The translations under genes and the position numbers were made by a program. From Lutraria lutraria (taxonomy: Eukaryota > Mollusca > Bivalvia > Venerida > Mactridae): DNA of 64,000 nt. Location: assembly GCA_964023205.1 (NCBI GenBank), contig OZ026851.1, positions 9,031,637 to 9,095,636 of the forward strand, written 5' to 3'. The notes beneath the pieces are model-generated. The model was given only the letters and a program-made list of their open reading frames with translations, had not been told where the DNA came from and searched no databases. Of the stretch, positions 13,201-26,363 are shown piece after piece (positions within the stretch are counted from its first letter, which is position 1; every line of letters begins with the position of its first letter).

Positions 13201-13588
13201 GCCTCCTCCTCCTCTCTCTCTCTCCCCATATCTCCCCCTCTCTATCTCTCCCCTCTTCCCCCTCTCTCTCTTTCTCCCTCTCTCTCCATTCTCTCTTTTT
13301 CTCTCTCTCCCCCTCTCTCTCTCTTTCTCCCTCTCTCTCGCCCTCTCTCTTTCTCTCCTCCCCCCTCTCCCCCTATATATATCCCCCCTCTTTTTTTATC
13401 TCTCTCCCTCTCTATCTTTCTAACCCCCCCCTCTCTCTCTTTCTCTCCCCTCTCTCCATCCCCTCTCTCCCCCCTGCTCTCTTTCCCCATCTCTCTCCCC
13501 CCTCTCTCTTTATCTCTCTCTCTCTCTGTCTTCCCCTCTGTCTTCCCCTCTCCCTAGCCCTCTCTCTCCCCCTCTTTCTCTCTCCCCC

Positions 13589-13619
<31 letters not shown>

Positions 13620-13620
13620 G
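13201..13620. repeat. Polypyrimidine (CT/CCCT)n microsatellite
   Basis: About 420 bp of nearly pure pyrimidine on the + strand, mostly 'ctctct' and 'cccc' runs, with one 'tatatat' interruption near 13,374. Arg/Glu/Gly-rich open frames on the minus strand are artefacts. Long mirror-symmetric homopurine-homopyrimidine tracts can form triplex DNA. Confidence 0.9.
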
Positions 13621-13689
13621 AATTGTGTTTCCGCTCATTTTTATTCAGTCGACTAAATCTCTGCTCTTTTCCTATAAAAACGTATCTTC

Positions 13690-14060
13690 CCTTCTCTGTG
13701 TGATGCGCTTTCTTCACTTCTTTATTCAACCATTTTTCCTTCTCTTTTTTATTCAACCCCCTCCCTTTTTATTCAACCACCCCCCTTTCATTCAACCATA
13801 CTCCCCTGTTTTTGTTCAACCATTACCCCCTTCTTTATTCAACCATTTCCACCTCATTTTTATTCAGCCATTTCTCCCTCATTTTTTATTCGGCCATTTC
13901 CATATCAAATTTTTATTCGGCCATTTCATCCTCAATTCTTTATTCGGCCATTTCTCCGTCTCTTTTTTATTTGACCATACCCCGTTTATTTATTCGATCA
14001 CATCCACCAAAAGTGTTTATTCGGCTATTTCTCTCCCGTGTATTTGTTCCCCTTTCCATT
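13690..14060. repeat. Degenerate ~27-bp tandem repeat (tttttattc(a/g)(a/g)ccatttc)
   Basis: At least ten imperfect units of the type 'ttttttattcggccatttct' with C-rich linkers follow the pyrimidine tract. They create long plus-strand frames that encode only Phe/His/Pro repeats, so I do not call a gene. Confidence 0.75.
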
Positions 14061-14332
14061 GAATTCACTGCAGTAAAACTTGCACAACCTGCAATACGTG
14101 CACACGCGATTGTTCAATCTATTTCGAAACGTTTAGTACTATGACATTTACTATGATAAAACGTAATTAGATTAACCTTTAATACAGACACGAAAGTAAA
14201 TCATCCAGTCCTTAATTGACTCAGTAACTGTCGCGTAGGAATACAGTAGGTCTAGAAAAAAGTACAGCGATTAATCAGGAGTGACAAAATCGCATTTTCA
14301 CAATTTGAAAAATTCAAACAAAGCAATGCTGA

Positions 14333-14932
14333 GCACAGGTGGCAGTATCAGTGTTTGGTCCACAAATGATGCAAAAACAAATTCCCGTCACTGATCTTAT
14401 ATATACTATCAAGGTAAAAAGCCTGCTATATGTCTATATGCCAAACAATGTGGAACATCGCATCTCGTTGTTTCAGTAAAAAAGATGTGCGCTTAAGGAA
14501 AATTGCTACACATGACAATCAGATAAACTATAGCATATTAATTCCTACCGAATTTCGGCATGAAATGAACAGTCTATTGTACACACATATCAGACTAACC
14601 AGATTGCTTGATACATCACTCGCACTTGACTCAAAATGGCTTGCAGCGAAGTCAAATAACGAAAGGAACACAAATTTACCGTTTCACAGTTATTAGATGT
14701 AATTGAATGAGATTTTCGGTAGGAATGAATATCTTATAGTTTATCTGACTGACCTGTGTAGCTATATAATTTTCCTTCAGCGCACATATTTTATGCTGAA
14801 ACAACGAGATGCGATGTTCCACATGGTTTGGCATACAGGCACATACATGTAGTAGGCTTTTTACCTTGATAGTAGACGGGATTTTTTTTGCATCATTTGT
14901 GGACAAAACACTGATACTGCCACCTGTGATGC
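14333..14932. mobile_element. ~600-bp fold-back element with arms of ~220 bp
   Basis: The left arm (about 14,333-14,560, with 'cacaggtggcagtatcagtg') is the imperfect reverse complement of the right arm (about 14,712-14,932, ending 'cactgatactgccacctgtg'). Matching internal blocks include 'acatcgcatctcgttgtttc' and its complement. The centre of about 150 bp is unique. No transposase was found. This is a long-arm MITE or fold-back transposon. Confidence 0.75.
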
Positions 14933-14944
14933 CAAGGTAAGGCT

Positions 14945-15150
14945 TAGTTACTTTTCCTGGTTACCCGATCTTCCCACAATGCCCCGCAACCAAGATTTTT
15001 ATTAGGCCGGGGAACAGTAAACCCACTTTCTCACTTTTCTTACCTTTCCACACACTAGAAAGCCTTTACCTATATACCCTATTTTTAATGAGCTTGTAAC
15101 CAGAAACAAAACAATATTTATGCCTTAGTTAAAAATCTATAATGAGCTGA
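14945..15150. repeat. Dispersed repeat with 'taatgagc..aaccagaaacaaa'
   Basis: This block shares 'ctttctcacttttcttac', 'tttttaatgagct' and 'aaccagaaacaaa' with about 8,385-8,525. Weaker matches occur near 17,570-17,640, 23,940 and 24,530. It appears to be a common dispersed repeat of the genome, with class unknown. Confidence 0.45.
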
Positions 15151-15179
15151 CCTTCTTTTTTAAACCCAACATTATTTTC

Positions 15180-15322
15180 AGCTTTCCATAACCGTCACTC
15201 TCTCGACGCGCATGAATTTTGATGAGGACCAAAGTAGTACATTTTCTTCATCCGCCATAAAATTGTTCAACTGGTGTCTGTTCTATGCTGCAGTGCAAAT
15301 CTATGTAAGTTCTGTTTCCATG
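15180..15322. mobile_element. MITE family 'ggaaactgaac', copy 1
   Basis: This is one of five copies in the window of a 130-185-bp element with ends 'tggaaactgaac..gttcagtttcca'. Internal conserved blocks are 'cgcgcatgaattttgatg', 'ccaaagta' and 'catccgccat'. Here the right end is 'tctgtttcca' and the left end is degraded to 'tttcca'. Confidence 0.6.
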
Positions 15323-18300
15323 ACTACTTATTTGAGGTAGTTTACGCTTTTGGTCAGTCGTAGTATTTTATGCAAGCAGCCAATCAGTAAGGTTAAACAA
15401 ACCGCTTAAAATACCAAGGTTGTGTAGATTTGAACTAATGCCAAATGCACAGGTGACCTGTGTGTAAGTACATTAATTATTATCAGCACATTATAGTGCT
15501 AGTTTTGCCACTGGAACAAAATATATTCATTTATCAATACAATCTGAGATTTAAACGTGCTTTCAGCCATTCATGAGATATGTAGTCCTGCATAGATTCG
15601 TTCTTTTTAATTGAAATTTCAAGCATGCTAATGCAAAACACTCCAATACCAGGATGTATTATTTCCGGCTATTGCATAATTTCGGATTATTCGATTGATG
15701 CTTTATTTTAACAAATTCACAATTTCAAAAGCTTTCTATGCGCATTTCGATAGACTGTTGTGTATGTCAATATAATGTGATTCATTAACAATTCTCCGCA
15801 TTAGGGCAAATATTGATTAGAATACAATACTTTTATTTTATGGACGTACAATTGATTACAATCTGGAGCACTCGTTTGTATGTACATATACGACGTACAT
15901 GCACTACAATGATTGACTGTTGTAATGTCTGGTGAGTAGCGCATGAATATAGACCTGTACAATTTAAAGCACATACAATAATGTCGTAACTAGAAGTAAG
16001 AGTAGGGATATAAATGATTTTTCTCCCTGCATCCCCCCCCCCTCTCGCCCCGCCCCTCTCTCTCTCTATTAGACGGCTCTGGAATGACCATAGCTATCAA
16101 TCTAGCCGTTAAACAACAGATAAAATGATATAATTTAATGTTATATCCATTAAAATGTGTTGAGCTATGATGCACCAACATTTAAGCTACCAACAACACG
16201 TACAATCTTACTGAATTTGGTCATAATGGAAGCATTTTCTATTGGCTGTTGTACATTTTGTATTGATTATTTTGTCATATTTGTTTGAATTATCTTTGTA
16301 CATAGATCTAGATCAGGTGATTATCTGTACATATTATAAATGTATGCAAACCAGACGATGTACTTTGTATAAGTCTAAATAAAAATATTTTCTAATCTGT
16401 TCTGTAAAAAAATCCTTTTTTTTTGCAACAAGGAACTAATCCTGATTAAGCTCATATCATACCGGTGTATGAATAAATATGATATTAAAATGATAAAATA
16501 AACTGACCATGACGTGAATCAGGAAAACATATAGAATTGTTGCAAATTGTGACAGGATCCGAAAATTAAGATAAATGAATAAAGGCCAGTCTGTAAATAA
16601 AGGCCATTATTTCAAAAACTACCATTGATTATTTTGAACTAAATGACCTCCGAATAAAGGCCACATATTAATAAATGCCACGATGTGACTTTCCCAAGGA
16701 TGGCCTTTTTTCACAGGTTTAGCTGTATTTATTAAATATAAGAGAAAGTAGACAGCTTAGTGCTGGTTCTTCCCAGGAACGATGATTAGGTGAACTGTCC
16801 GCCTCATAGGACTCTGTTTGTTGAAAAGGGTGTTAAACTCGAATAAACAAACAAACAGTCACACAAACAAACAAACGTCAAAAGTAGAATCTAAGTTTAA
16901 AGAAACCCTGCAAATAAAGTCTATTGTCACACTTTACATTGACGTGCCAACACACAGGTTCAACAGCTTTTTGCTTCTTAATTGGTTGTCTTTGACGTGA
17001 CAACACGTGTGACGGAATGTGATTAATACATCAACAATAGATCATCAATCAGATCATATACAGTACTGAGACTTGAATGTAATCAGGGGATTTTGAAGCT
17101 AAGTTATTAAAATACGCGTCCGCAGCATTGATGAACCGTAATTTTCACACATACGAATTCCTCACACGTGTGTGAAAAAATCGTACGAATCCTCACAAAT
17201 AAGTATTGTGAAATTTTTGAGTCCCCTTTATTAAGAAACGAAATTTTCACAGACCGCTTTTTGTTCGTTTTATTAGCAACTAGGATTTGAATAACATGGG
17301 CTGTAATTCTAAATAAGTATCAGTTACCAAGTGTAGCGTTGCTCCTGGTTTTTATTGATGAACCTGGTCTGACAGTACAGGCCCTTAAGTTGGCCATATA
17401 CAAATCTGTCGTGTATTCGTCATTTTCCATGTCCTGATTGTAACTTTGACATGCATCAGAGGGTAGTCACAAAATAAGACGAAGAAGTTCAGCACATCAA
17501 GACAACGTGCAAGTGTATTATTTTTCGTTTTCTTCTAAAGCCACATAACTGTTGCAACTCCTTACATAAAGGGCTACCTCCGATTCAGATTTTTGTCACT
17601 GTAGGCCCTCTACTTTTTTACTTTTCTTGTCCAAACCGTTTGACAATGTTGTGAAAATGAGCGTTATTTTTACAAGAAAATTTTACAAATTCGCTTTTAA
17701 AAAACTGCTTATTCAACCCTTTCAAACAATGCATAAATGCAATTTGGATATTGTCACAAATGCCTCACTTGAGCAGATGTACTATTGACCCTGTATTTGG
17801 AGATGGCAACCAACGCTATCATAACCTGCGTTAGCAGTGCACTAGACATATGTCCCATTAATGTTCAATATACCACAGGTCTGGCGAAGACACAGGCTAT
17901 GACAGAACTTAATGTGTTGGCACAGGACAGCAGATGATACTTTGACTGAATGTGATCTAGCATTGTCCTATTGATACAATGTGACGTCAATGCGATCTTG
18001 AAGAAAGGGTACGGCGCATGATACCAATACCTAATCAATGTATCTCTAGGCCGTAAGACTGCCTTCAGCTACTAGCCGATGTTTCTTCTGTTGCCATGAT
18101 ATGCCCGACCATACTATTACATCAAATATCATTGTCGGGTGAAACATTCTATGTAACGTTCATCTCGATGACGCCATACGTTATGCCTTCCATCTATCAA
18201 TTTATGCGAAAATCTGCATACATCAGTTGACAGTATAAACTGGCGTTGGCGTCTGACTACGAGCATAATAATGGGGGAAACAATGTATACTGGCGGCAAC

Positions 18301-18676
18301 AACGTGGTTCGACATGTCCCCCATGGGAAGGGTCCCATATGGGGAATTGTACGTCGATAATATTTAAAGTAGAGTGATCTAAATTATAGAGAAACACACA
18401 ATTTCACCATAATCCAAATAAAATTATTCAGAATTTAGAATAATTACCTCCCTTGGTTTACTAATAAAGTTACCAGACGGTCTGACGCTTACTGTCGTCT
18501 AGTACATGTATATGTATGGCTGTTACTATGGAGACCGCTATTTGCAATTTGCAACGAGGAATAATGTAGCTATAACGAATTACATTTAAGTTTGTTCAGA
18601 TTAATTAATAGCACTGACATATTTTATTCGCAGTTTTAACTCAGTATGGAATAAAATAGTTATGCTGTAAAGAAAT
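15323..18676. other. Gene-free region
   Basis: No supportable gene. It contains a short CT tract at 16,033-16,070 and a dispersed 'gaataaaggcca' repeat at about 16,570-16,740, related to 47,620-48,110 and to the minisatellite flanking the Polinton. It also has 'aaacaaacaaac' runs near 16,850. Confidence 0.45.
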
Positions 18677-18808
18677 TCCGCTAACTTCCAGGATACGTAT
18701 AGTGTCGTAGCCACGCTGAGACAAGCCGAGGTAGTTACCTCCGCTAACTTCCAGGACAACCCTCGGATATAGTGTCGTAGCCACGCTGAGACAAGCCGAG
18801 GCAGTTGC
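18677..18808. repeat. Two tandem copies of a ~65-bp unit
   Basis: 'ccgctaacttccagga' followed by 'tgtcgtagccacgctgagac' and 'aagccgaggcagtt' occurs twice in succession with small differences. A related inverted fragment 'gccgaggcaattgcctcg' lies at about 19,169. Confidence 0.7.
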
Positions 18809-21797
18809 CTCCGCTAAGATTTGCAGAGAAATAGAAAATAATATGATCAATTAATTCCATCATACAAACATTCATTCGATTGTGCTATGATGATTACAAC
18901 AATGTATAACTCTGTGCGTCAGCTTCCTCGAGCGATCCCTATATCGCTTGTTGTGGACTTCAGTAAAGAATGTTCATATATGAAGCATTGTAATTAAAAT
19001 ATAACTTTATTATTACAAAACTGCCTTATACTAGTAGGATGTCTACGATTCCGATAAGTTTGGGTTTTTGGGTCTTGAGGCCTCCAAGGAACCTAATACT
19101 TAGAATATATGCGGCAACTCATTTCTGAAAATTGATTTCACAAGTTTTTATTTTATTTTCTATTTTAGCCGAGGCAATTGCCTCGACATGGCTACGACGT
19201 TATATTCTACTTAAATTCAGGTATACATCCATTATTAGAAACAGTTTATGTTGAATGTGAAACCATAACTACATTTGTATTATAAATGATTTTTCCAATC
19301 ACTGAATTTGAAACCAACGTGAATTATAATAAATTATACTGAATATCAGAAGTACCATTTCTGTGCTAGATAAATTATTATTCTTTTCAAAACACGAGAA
19401 CTGCTGATACGTTTGAGTTTATTATACCCCACGTGACTTATTTACTATATTGTCTTATGTGACGTCAGAGGGTGACAATCCGTAATGTTACCCTGTGACA
19501 TTACATCTCGGCCCGCTTGCTATAACGAAACTGTCCTCACGCGATATTACCGGGTGCTGTGTTGTAGTAAATATGTTATGTATCCTAGACACTCAAATCC
19601 ACTCATAATTTGACTTCCGGTTTAAAACATTCTGACAGCGAATGTAACTACGCTTCGTTTCAATCTCTGAAGATGACTAATTGGTGTCTTGACTCAACCA
19701 GTACGAAAAGAACCGTATAATTAATAGCATGTTTGTTGTATTATTATCTTTCTTAATTATTGCTTTGTTCAGTATAATAAAATAAATACCACATCCCACA
19801 TAGGGTGATAGAACGTAATGTTCACCCGATACAAGTAATGTCGGTCGAGGCGTTAGCTTCTCAGCCTCGGTCGACATTACTTGTCTCGGGTGAATATTAC
19901 GTTATACCACCCATGTGGGATGTGATATTTATATAATGCTGTAGTCTTAGTTGAAATGTCGAAATAAGAACGACTGTTGCACTACTTTCTACACTTTTGC
20001 CACACAATACCGACTTTGCTTTAGATTCTCATCTGGATTTTTAAAAAAGTTCAGCAGTGGTCTTCTTTTTATATTTTGTATTTGTTTATCGCTTTTCATA
20101 TACAAGTAACTTTCTAAATATATTAATAAAATGTCATGAAGTTTTTTAGACAGAGGCAAGGCAAGTGAGGTGAAAACCTAAACATTATTATTTTCTGTGG
20201 CCTCAATCACGACATCAATGGCAGTTCGAAGACGGCATCTTTGTTTTATAAAGAACGTATGATGTTTTACCGACACTTCTTTTAGTCAACGTTGCGTCTT
20301 TTGTATCGTCCGTCATTTATACCAGAGAGCTACGTATATACCTGAGTCTTTCACGCGACACGTTTGCAAAGTCATTCTGCAATTCCACTATGCACGGTTA
20401 AGCCACAGACACCATCACACCATCACTATACTTATATCGTGAAAATCACCAAAGAACACGCGCTAAATATACATTTATGCTAGGTACCTGGGTCTCGCAC
20501 GCCAGACATTTTCACGGTGTGGTTAATATATTTGAAAACCACTCCACGCATCATGTAGTTATTGACCGGACAAAAACAACAACAATATGGCGGCCTGCCT
20601 ATTATAATCAATTTCTACGAGAGTTGTCGTTCCTGCTACGCTCACACTATGTGTGGATTGGAAAGGAACGGCAACTCTGGGTAGAGATTGTATTATAATA
20701 TGAGGCATTTTCTTCGAGAAGTTCCGATTGTGTGACGTATATGTGATGTCATATGACTGCTGCATGCCACTATCGTAATTAATACAATACAAAGCATACA
20801 CTCCATTGTAATAAGTCTGTATTAAAATTGATCGAATAAACAATCAGCAATCCGTTTATGAATAAATATCTCTGAACTAATGTGACATACGTTTCAGCTT
20901 TAAGCACGTGTCTCTCTTGACTCCAGCATGTTTCCTTATTTAGCGATGTGATATTTTAAGGCTTCATAGAATCTATTGAAGAGAAAATGAAAAATTCACA
21001 CATGTACTGATCACTAAGTTATCAGCGGAAATCATTTAGCATTGTATTTGTGATATTGCATCAAAAATTGGTGATTTGCAGTTATTTTGGGTTCTTCCTC
21101 CTCCACGCCCTCCGTCACGATAAAATAGATTTAAAAACATTAGAAGAAAAAATCAACAATATTATTTTATTGATGGTTTCAGATTAATTTGACTATATAC
21201 GATTTCCACAGTGTTCTATTGCCATGATAGTTAGCGCCTCGTAGTTTATAAACTGTTCCTAGATGCTATGTTCCCGCATGCGTACTAACGGACATTTGTA
21301 TTAAACATAAGTATTAGTAAGGACTACCTGATCCGTTCGGACGGAAGATCCCATTAAATGCTTATTTTAATTTGGATAAAAGAATGATGGAGGGAAAGTA
21401 ACGTACGGACGGAAGGACCATACGACATCTGACGGAGAACTGACTGAAGTACAGACGGACAGAAAGACAGACGATAATAAACGACTTTTCAGGCTACAAC
21501 GTGTGATATGCTAGATGTCCGTTTAACGTGATTTCATAAGTTAAATGTCAGAACATTAGAGCACATGCAGGGTCCTCCCGCTAACTTCATTTGGGAGTCA
21601 CCTTATTCCCATGGCGATTTGGTGGAGCACAATGCGTCTAATTTAAGTGACTCGTTTGGAGAAGTTGATAGTAATATGCGGAGAAAAGGGTAATTACAGG
21701 TACAGAATCATGGCCTGGAACACTGGCCTGGTTAACTGCCCGTCATATATAACGGAAATACTACTGAAAACAGAAATGAAATCCGAAAAAATATATA
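18809..21797. other. Gene-free region
   Basis: No gene can be supported. The only structured feature is the palindrome at 19,788-19,923. Confidence 0.4.
19788..19923. repeat. ~135-bp palindrome (MITE-like)
   Basis: 'acatcccacatagggtg' is mirrored by 'cacccatgtgggatgt'. Inner arms 'caagtaatgtcg(g)tcgaggc' and 'gcctcggtcgacattacttg' pair almost perfectly around a loop of about 14 nt. It would extrude as a hairpin. Confidence 0.75.
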
Positions 21798-21969
21798 CAG
21801 TAAAAACCCTGAAAACCGGACTCCCCGAAAACCGGAATTCCCTGGAAATCGGACGATTTTTCAAGTCCCATTTTTCGGAATTATCCAAAATTCTCTGAAA
21901 ACGGGAATTCTCAGAAAACAAGACTTTTAACCTAGTCCGGAAGAGGTCCGGTTTTCAGGGGTTTTAGTG
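21798..21969. mobile_element. pogo/Tigger-like MITE (172 bp)
   Basis: The ends 'cagtaaaaaccctgaaaacc' and 'ggttttcaggggttttagtg' are imperfect inverted repeats of about 23 bp, and both are bordered by TA. TA target duplication with CAGT-like termini suggests Tc1/mariner (pogo) mobilisation. The interior has degenerate 'gaaaaccggaattc' repeats and no coding capacity. Confidence 0.65.
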
Positions 21970-22682
21970 TAAATGGTAGTGTACAATTGTACATACAAAT
22001 CAATGAGTTTCAGACACCTTTTAAGTAGACAGGTGCTTTAATTAATTAAATTAAACCGTTCCAATCAACTACCAGCAGATACTCGTAATTACTACAGCTT
22101 GTTTCCAATAATGCTTTCGTGTTTAATGACATATTGTAGGAGGTGAATATAAAAGGTCAACTCTTTGATGCCTTGCTCTAAGACCTGGAATTCACCTTTA
22201 AGCTACAATGTAATTCTTATACAAATATCTAGGCTATAGTAACCTGATATAAATTCCTATTTTGGTTCTCACAAGATGTTTAGAAAATTAAACATATATT
22301 CAATTTACTTCCGTTAGAAAATGAAATATTGACGTTTCATATTTACGTTTAACTGACGACTATATTCTTATTTTACCCTTTCATGCAATAAGTTCTCTAA
22401 CAACAAAATACAATTAAGAAAATACGAAGATATTTGGGAACGTATTGCACTTCTATGTTATCAAAGGTATGTGTAGAAAAAAGTACCGAAACCTATCCAT
22501 CCCCCTTTTCGATCATGTAACCGTAAATATGAACATATTTTCTAGTAGGGGAGTTTGGAATATAGTTTAGCATCAATCCTTAAGGTTTTGAATGCAAAAT
22601 TCAAAGTATGAAATATTTTTGGACGAATAGTATTCCAAGGTACCAGAGGTAAGTAAAAAAATCAAAGTACTGGAAATTCTCA

Positions 22683-22833
22683 TGGAAACTGAACTTACTT
22701 AGATTTTCACTGCATCATGGAACGGGAACCTTGCATGGCGGATGTAGAAAGCTTAGTACTTTGGTCCGCATCAAAATTCATGCGCTCCCAGCGAGTGACG
22801 GATATGGAAAGCTGAACTATAGTTCAGTTTCCA
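22683..22833. mobile_element. MITE family 'ggaaactgaac', copy 2
   Basis: A complete copy with 'tggaaactgaac' at the left and 'gttcagtttcca' at the right. Internal blocks include 'ttgcatggcggatgtagaaa', 'tttggtccgcatcaaaattc' and 'atgcgctccc'. Confidence 0.75.
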
Positions 22834-23443
22834 AAAAATGAACAGACATGGATGACATGGACTGGAGGGAGAACATACTTGGTACGGACGGACGGACGAA
22901 ATGATCGATCGATATCAAATGTGTACGAAGAAATACGAGAAACATATCAATATATCAATTAATGGTTTATTAAAAGATTCTCTGAATAGCAGGTAACATG
23001 CAAATAATGCCGTGCTGAGATTTGACAACCAGTAACACTCAGAGAACATCATTTTATCGTACGGTGAAATTAATCCGATATAGACTCGCAGATTGGTCTT
23101 GTTATACCACAGTTAGCCGATTAGTCCGTCTATGTATAGAAGACCTGAATTAATCACTCATCAATACAGAATTATTTCCAAATGAACTGAACGTGAGAAA
23201 TTGATGATACAGATGTTTCCAGTTGCTAAGCAATATTCCGTTGTCGTCTGAATGTTTAATACTTAAGCGTACAATGAGCAAAAGTCATCGACACGAAAGC
23301 ATGCAAACCGTACGTACAGTTAACCTTGGTTCAGAAGTTTTTTGGGGGTAAATTGTATCAATAAGGCCAACCTAATAAAATGTTGGTTTATAAGGTGGTT
23401 ACGTGACATAAACTGTGGATAGGTTGGTAGGCATTATGTTTTT

Positions 23444-23627
23444 TGGAAACTGAACGAATGTTCACCTTTCCATAGCCGTCACTTATTCGGCGCGCATGAA
23501 TCTTGATGCGAACCAAAGTACTTCGTTTTTCTACATCTACATCCGCCATGAAAATGTTAAACTTTATGCAAATGTTTATAGTTCCTGTTCCATGTTGCAG
23601 TACAAGTCTATGTAAGTTCAGTTTCCA
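23444..23627. mobile_element. MITE family 'ggaaactgaac', copy 3 (opposite orientation)
   Basis: Ends 'tggaaactgaac' (23,444) and 'gttcagtttcca' (23,627). The interior is inverted relative to copy 2 ('tccatagccgtcac', 'gcgcgcatgaat', 'acatccgccatg'). Confidence 0.75.
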
Positions 23628-26052
23628 TGAGTACGTTCAGTACTTTGATTAATTCAACCTTTTCAGCGCAACAACCTCTCAGTAACAACCCTAGTGCTAC
23701 TCCCAACAGGTTCTACTTTTAAGGTTGCACTGTATAATAGTTAGCTTCTCTCCACGTGTTTGGATCGACTTCCTAATTTTCATTTAAAAGCCTTGTTGCT
23801 ATGGTATTTTCTTTTTTATTACTATCAGACGCTATTTCGTGTCTTTGATTAATTTTGTCACAGAAAAATATGTTGTGTTCAGAATTAATATATGAACTAC
23901 ACTAGAGGGCAGGTAAGGCCTACAGAATATTGGTCTCTGGTTACATGCTCAATAAAAATGGGGTATTGTAGGTCGGGGTGCTTTTTTCGCTCTTGAAAAT
24001 GAATGGACAGTTAACAAGAACAACTATAACAAAACGTTATAGGTAGACGAATTACAAGAAGCATATTGGTTTATGTTTTTTGTATGAAGTTGCTTTTTTC
24101 ATAAAGGATAGTGTCTGTATATTTGATTCAATCCTCCATTATGGAGAGTATAACGTATTAACATGATATGAGTATTACACATACATTGACAATCATGAGT
24201 ATTTGACAAATGAATAAATTCATGTATATAGTTCACAAGCACATGGTAATATCATACCCTACATCAATCAAATAGAATAAACCCTACACAACAGCTTATC
24301 TAGGTTAAACATCACAGAGAAATGCCTGCATGATTTACTTACCTATCAACTATAAATAGATTCAGTTATCACCATTAGCCAATCAAATGGCCAGGATTAG
24401 CCAAACTAGTAATAGACACTATAAACTAATACTAATGATAAGTATTATTAGTCTAGAAAAAGGTGAGAGTAGATGTACTGTTTATCGGACCAAATAAAAA
24501 ATCTAGGGTCCGGGGGGGGGGGGGTCTAGGGCAGGTCGGGTAACCAGAAACAAACAGTTTGGGTCTGAATTGAAGAAAGGTCCCGAAATCCGGAAAAAGA
24601 ACGGATACTGACTTTTAACTTGAACGAACGTACACTGTACATGATGAATGTCGATACCTAATTAAAAGATCACATTATCTTACTATTGTCAGTTCGTTAG
24701 AAGATGAAGTAACATGTTATCTATAAAACTGGAACTACTTTTTTCAGCGTAAGTCTATTTCTATAGCGCAGCGGATTTTGCAGTACATTTGTAAAAATCC
24801 GCGTACAAAGACCTGCTGATATACACAACATACTTTGTGACAATTTTTAATTAAGAACTAAAATGAGTTCATTGTTATAGGCTCTCATCATTTAAACACT
24901 ATATATTAATTCTATTATTGGTCGCTATGTTTCTGGTTTCAATGTTAGAACTTTTGTTCTAATAACAATACCAGGACTGAGAGAAGGTCGGCGTCAAGGT
25001 CAAGGCTAAACTGGTTCCCATTTCATGATGCAGTGCACCAAAGGCTTTGTACACACAAGTCAACGGGAGCCAGTTTAGGTCAAGGCCAGTAGGGTAACCC
25101 AACTCCTGATTCAATAATAATTACATTTGTATAATAAAATCTTTATATATTAAGTATCAGTAAAACATACATGTTACATACTATGTTACTTTCGAGAAAT
25201 AAAGATTTTATTATTATCAAATCAAGAGTTAAGTTACCTTCCTGGTCATTCGAGCGAGAATTTGAAATTTTAGTGTAAATGTAGTAGATATCAAGTCATC
25301 ATGCCCTCGAGGTTTTAAAACTTATTATCGATCTTCGAGCTCAAATATCTTGTCTTTTAATAGTTATAAGTTAATTATGAACAGACAATAATGATATAAT
25401 TGATATTAACATAAATCTGCTTTGCCTTTTCAAACTCAATATATGTACAGGGTGTCCCAGAAGAAAGGTAACACTTCCATGCATGTTTAATGTCCCTTTA
25501 AATTGCAGATGAATACATAATATTTATATAGATATGTAGATCAAAGATGTAAGTTTTTTGTGTGAGAGAACCATATAAATATCTTCAGAATTTGTAATTT
25601 AATATAAATAAAGTGCATGTTTCATCCTTGACGTCGTTTTAGTAATTTATGACGTTTTTGATGTGACGACTTTTCATCCTCTTCACTTACCATACTTAAA
25701 TTTGAGAACTGATATTTTATAGCTTGGATTTCAGTGCTGAAATTTAAGCTTTATTTATCATTTGTGACTCTGGTCTTACAAAACATGTTTTAATCTCATG
25801 TTCTTTCAAGGCAAGTGATGATAAAAGCGGACTCTTAAGTCTCAAAGCTTTTGTTCTTTAATCAGGTTTACTTCCCCTACAAGTTTTACGTAATTACAAA
25901 ATTCCAGTAATGGTTTTAGCTAACTCTCATGATAATAAAGTCACGTGTGTTTCACTGATATAAAAACGTTTATATCAATTCATACATTTGAACTACAGTG
26001 GAACTTCCCTACAATAGTCACCATAGGAAAGACAAAAATGGATGTTGAAAGA
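23628..26052. other. Gene-free region
   Basis: No supportable gene. It holds a 13-nt G run near 24,513 and the short element at 25,007-25,077. Short 'gcaacaacctctc' motifs near 23,680 resemble the repeat at 47,410. Confidence 0.4.
25007..25077. mobile_element. Very short MITE-like repeat, copy 2 (71 bp)
   Basis: Ends 'taaactggttcccatt' and 'gggagccagttta' are inverted repeats. The block is the reverse complement of the sequence at 7,401-7,458 over most of its length. Confidence 0.6.
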
Positions 26053-26363
26053 AGGTGACTGTTGTTGAGAGAGTGAAAATAGAGTAAAATGTCATTTTAG
26101 GTTGCTAGTATACTGGCTAGTATAACAGGGAGGTGGCTGTTGTTGAGAGAGTGAAAATAGAGTAAAATGTCATTTTAGGTTGCTAGTATACTGGCTAGTA
26201 TAACAGGGAGGTGGCTGTTGTTGAGAGAGTGAAAATAGAGTAAAATGTCATTTTAGGTTGCTAGTATGCTGGCTAGTATAACAGGGAGGTGGCTGTTGTT
26301 GAGAGAGTGAAATAGAGTAAAATGTCATTTTAGGTTGCTTGTATACTGGCTAGTATAACAGGG
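26053..26363. repeat. 78-bp minisatellite, 4 copies
   Basis: 'aggtggctgttgttgagaga' begins units at 26,053, 26,131, 26,209 and 26,287 (period 78, last unit 77). A truncated fifth start lies at 26,364. Copies are nearly identical, so the expansion is recent. Confidence 0.9.

Noticed and set aside
13242..13756. Arg/Glu/Gly-rich minus-strand frames
   Set aside because: Pure translation of the pyrimidine microsatellite.
13625..14144. Plus-strand Phe/His/Pro-rich frames
   Set aside because: Products of the degenerate 'tttattcggccattt' tandem repeat; no start context or homology.
14430..14906. Frames of 88 and 76 codons on opposite strands
   Set aside because: They lie in the arms of the fold-back element.
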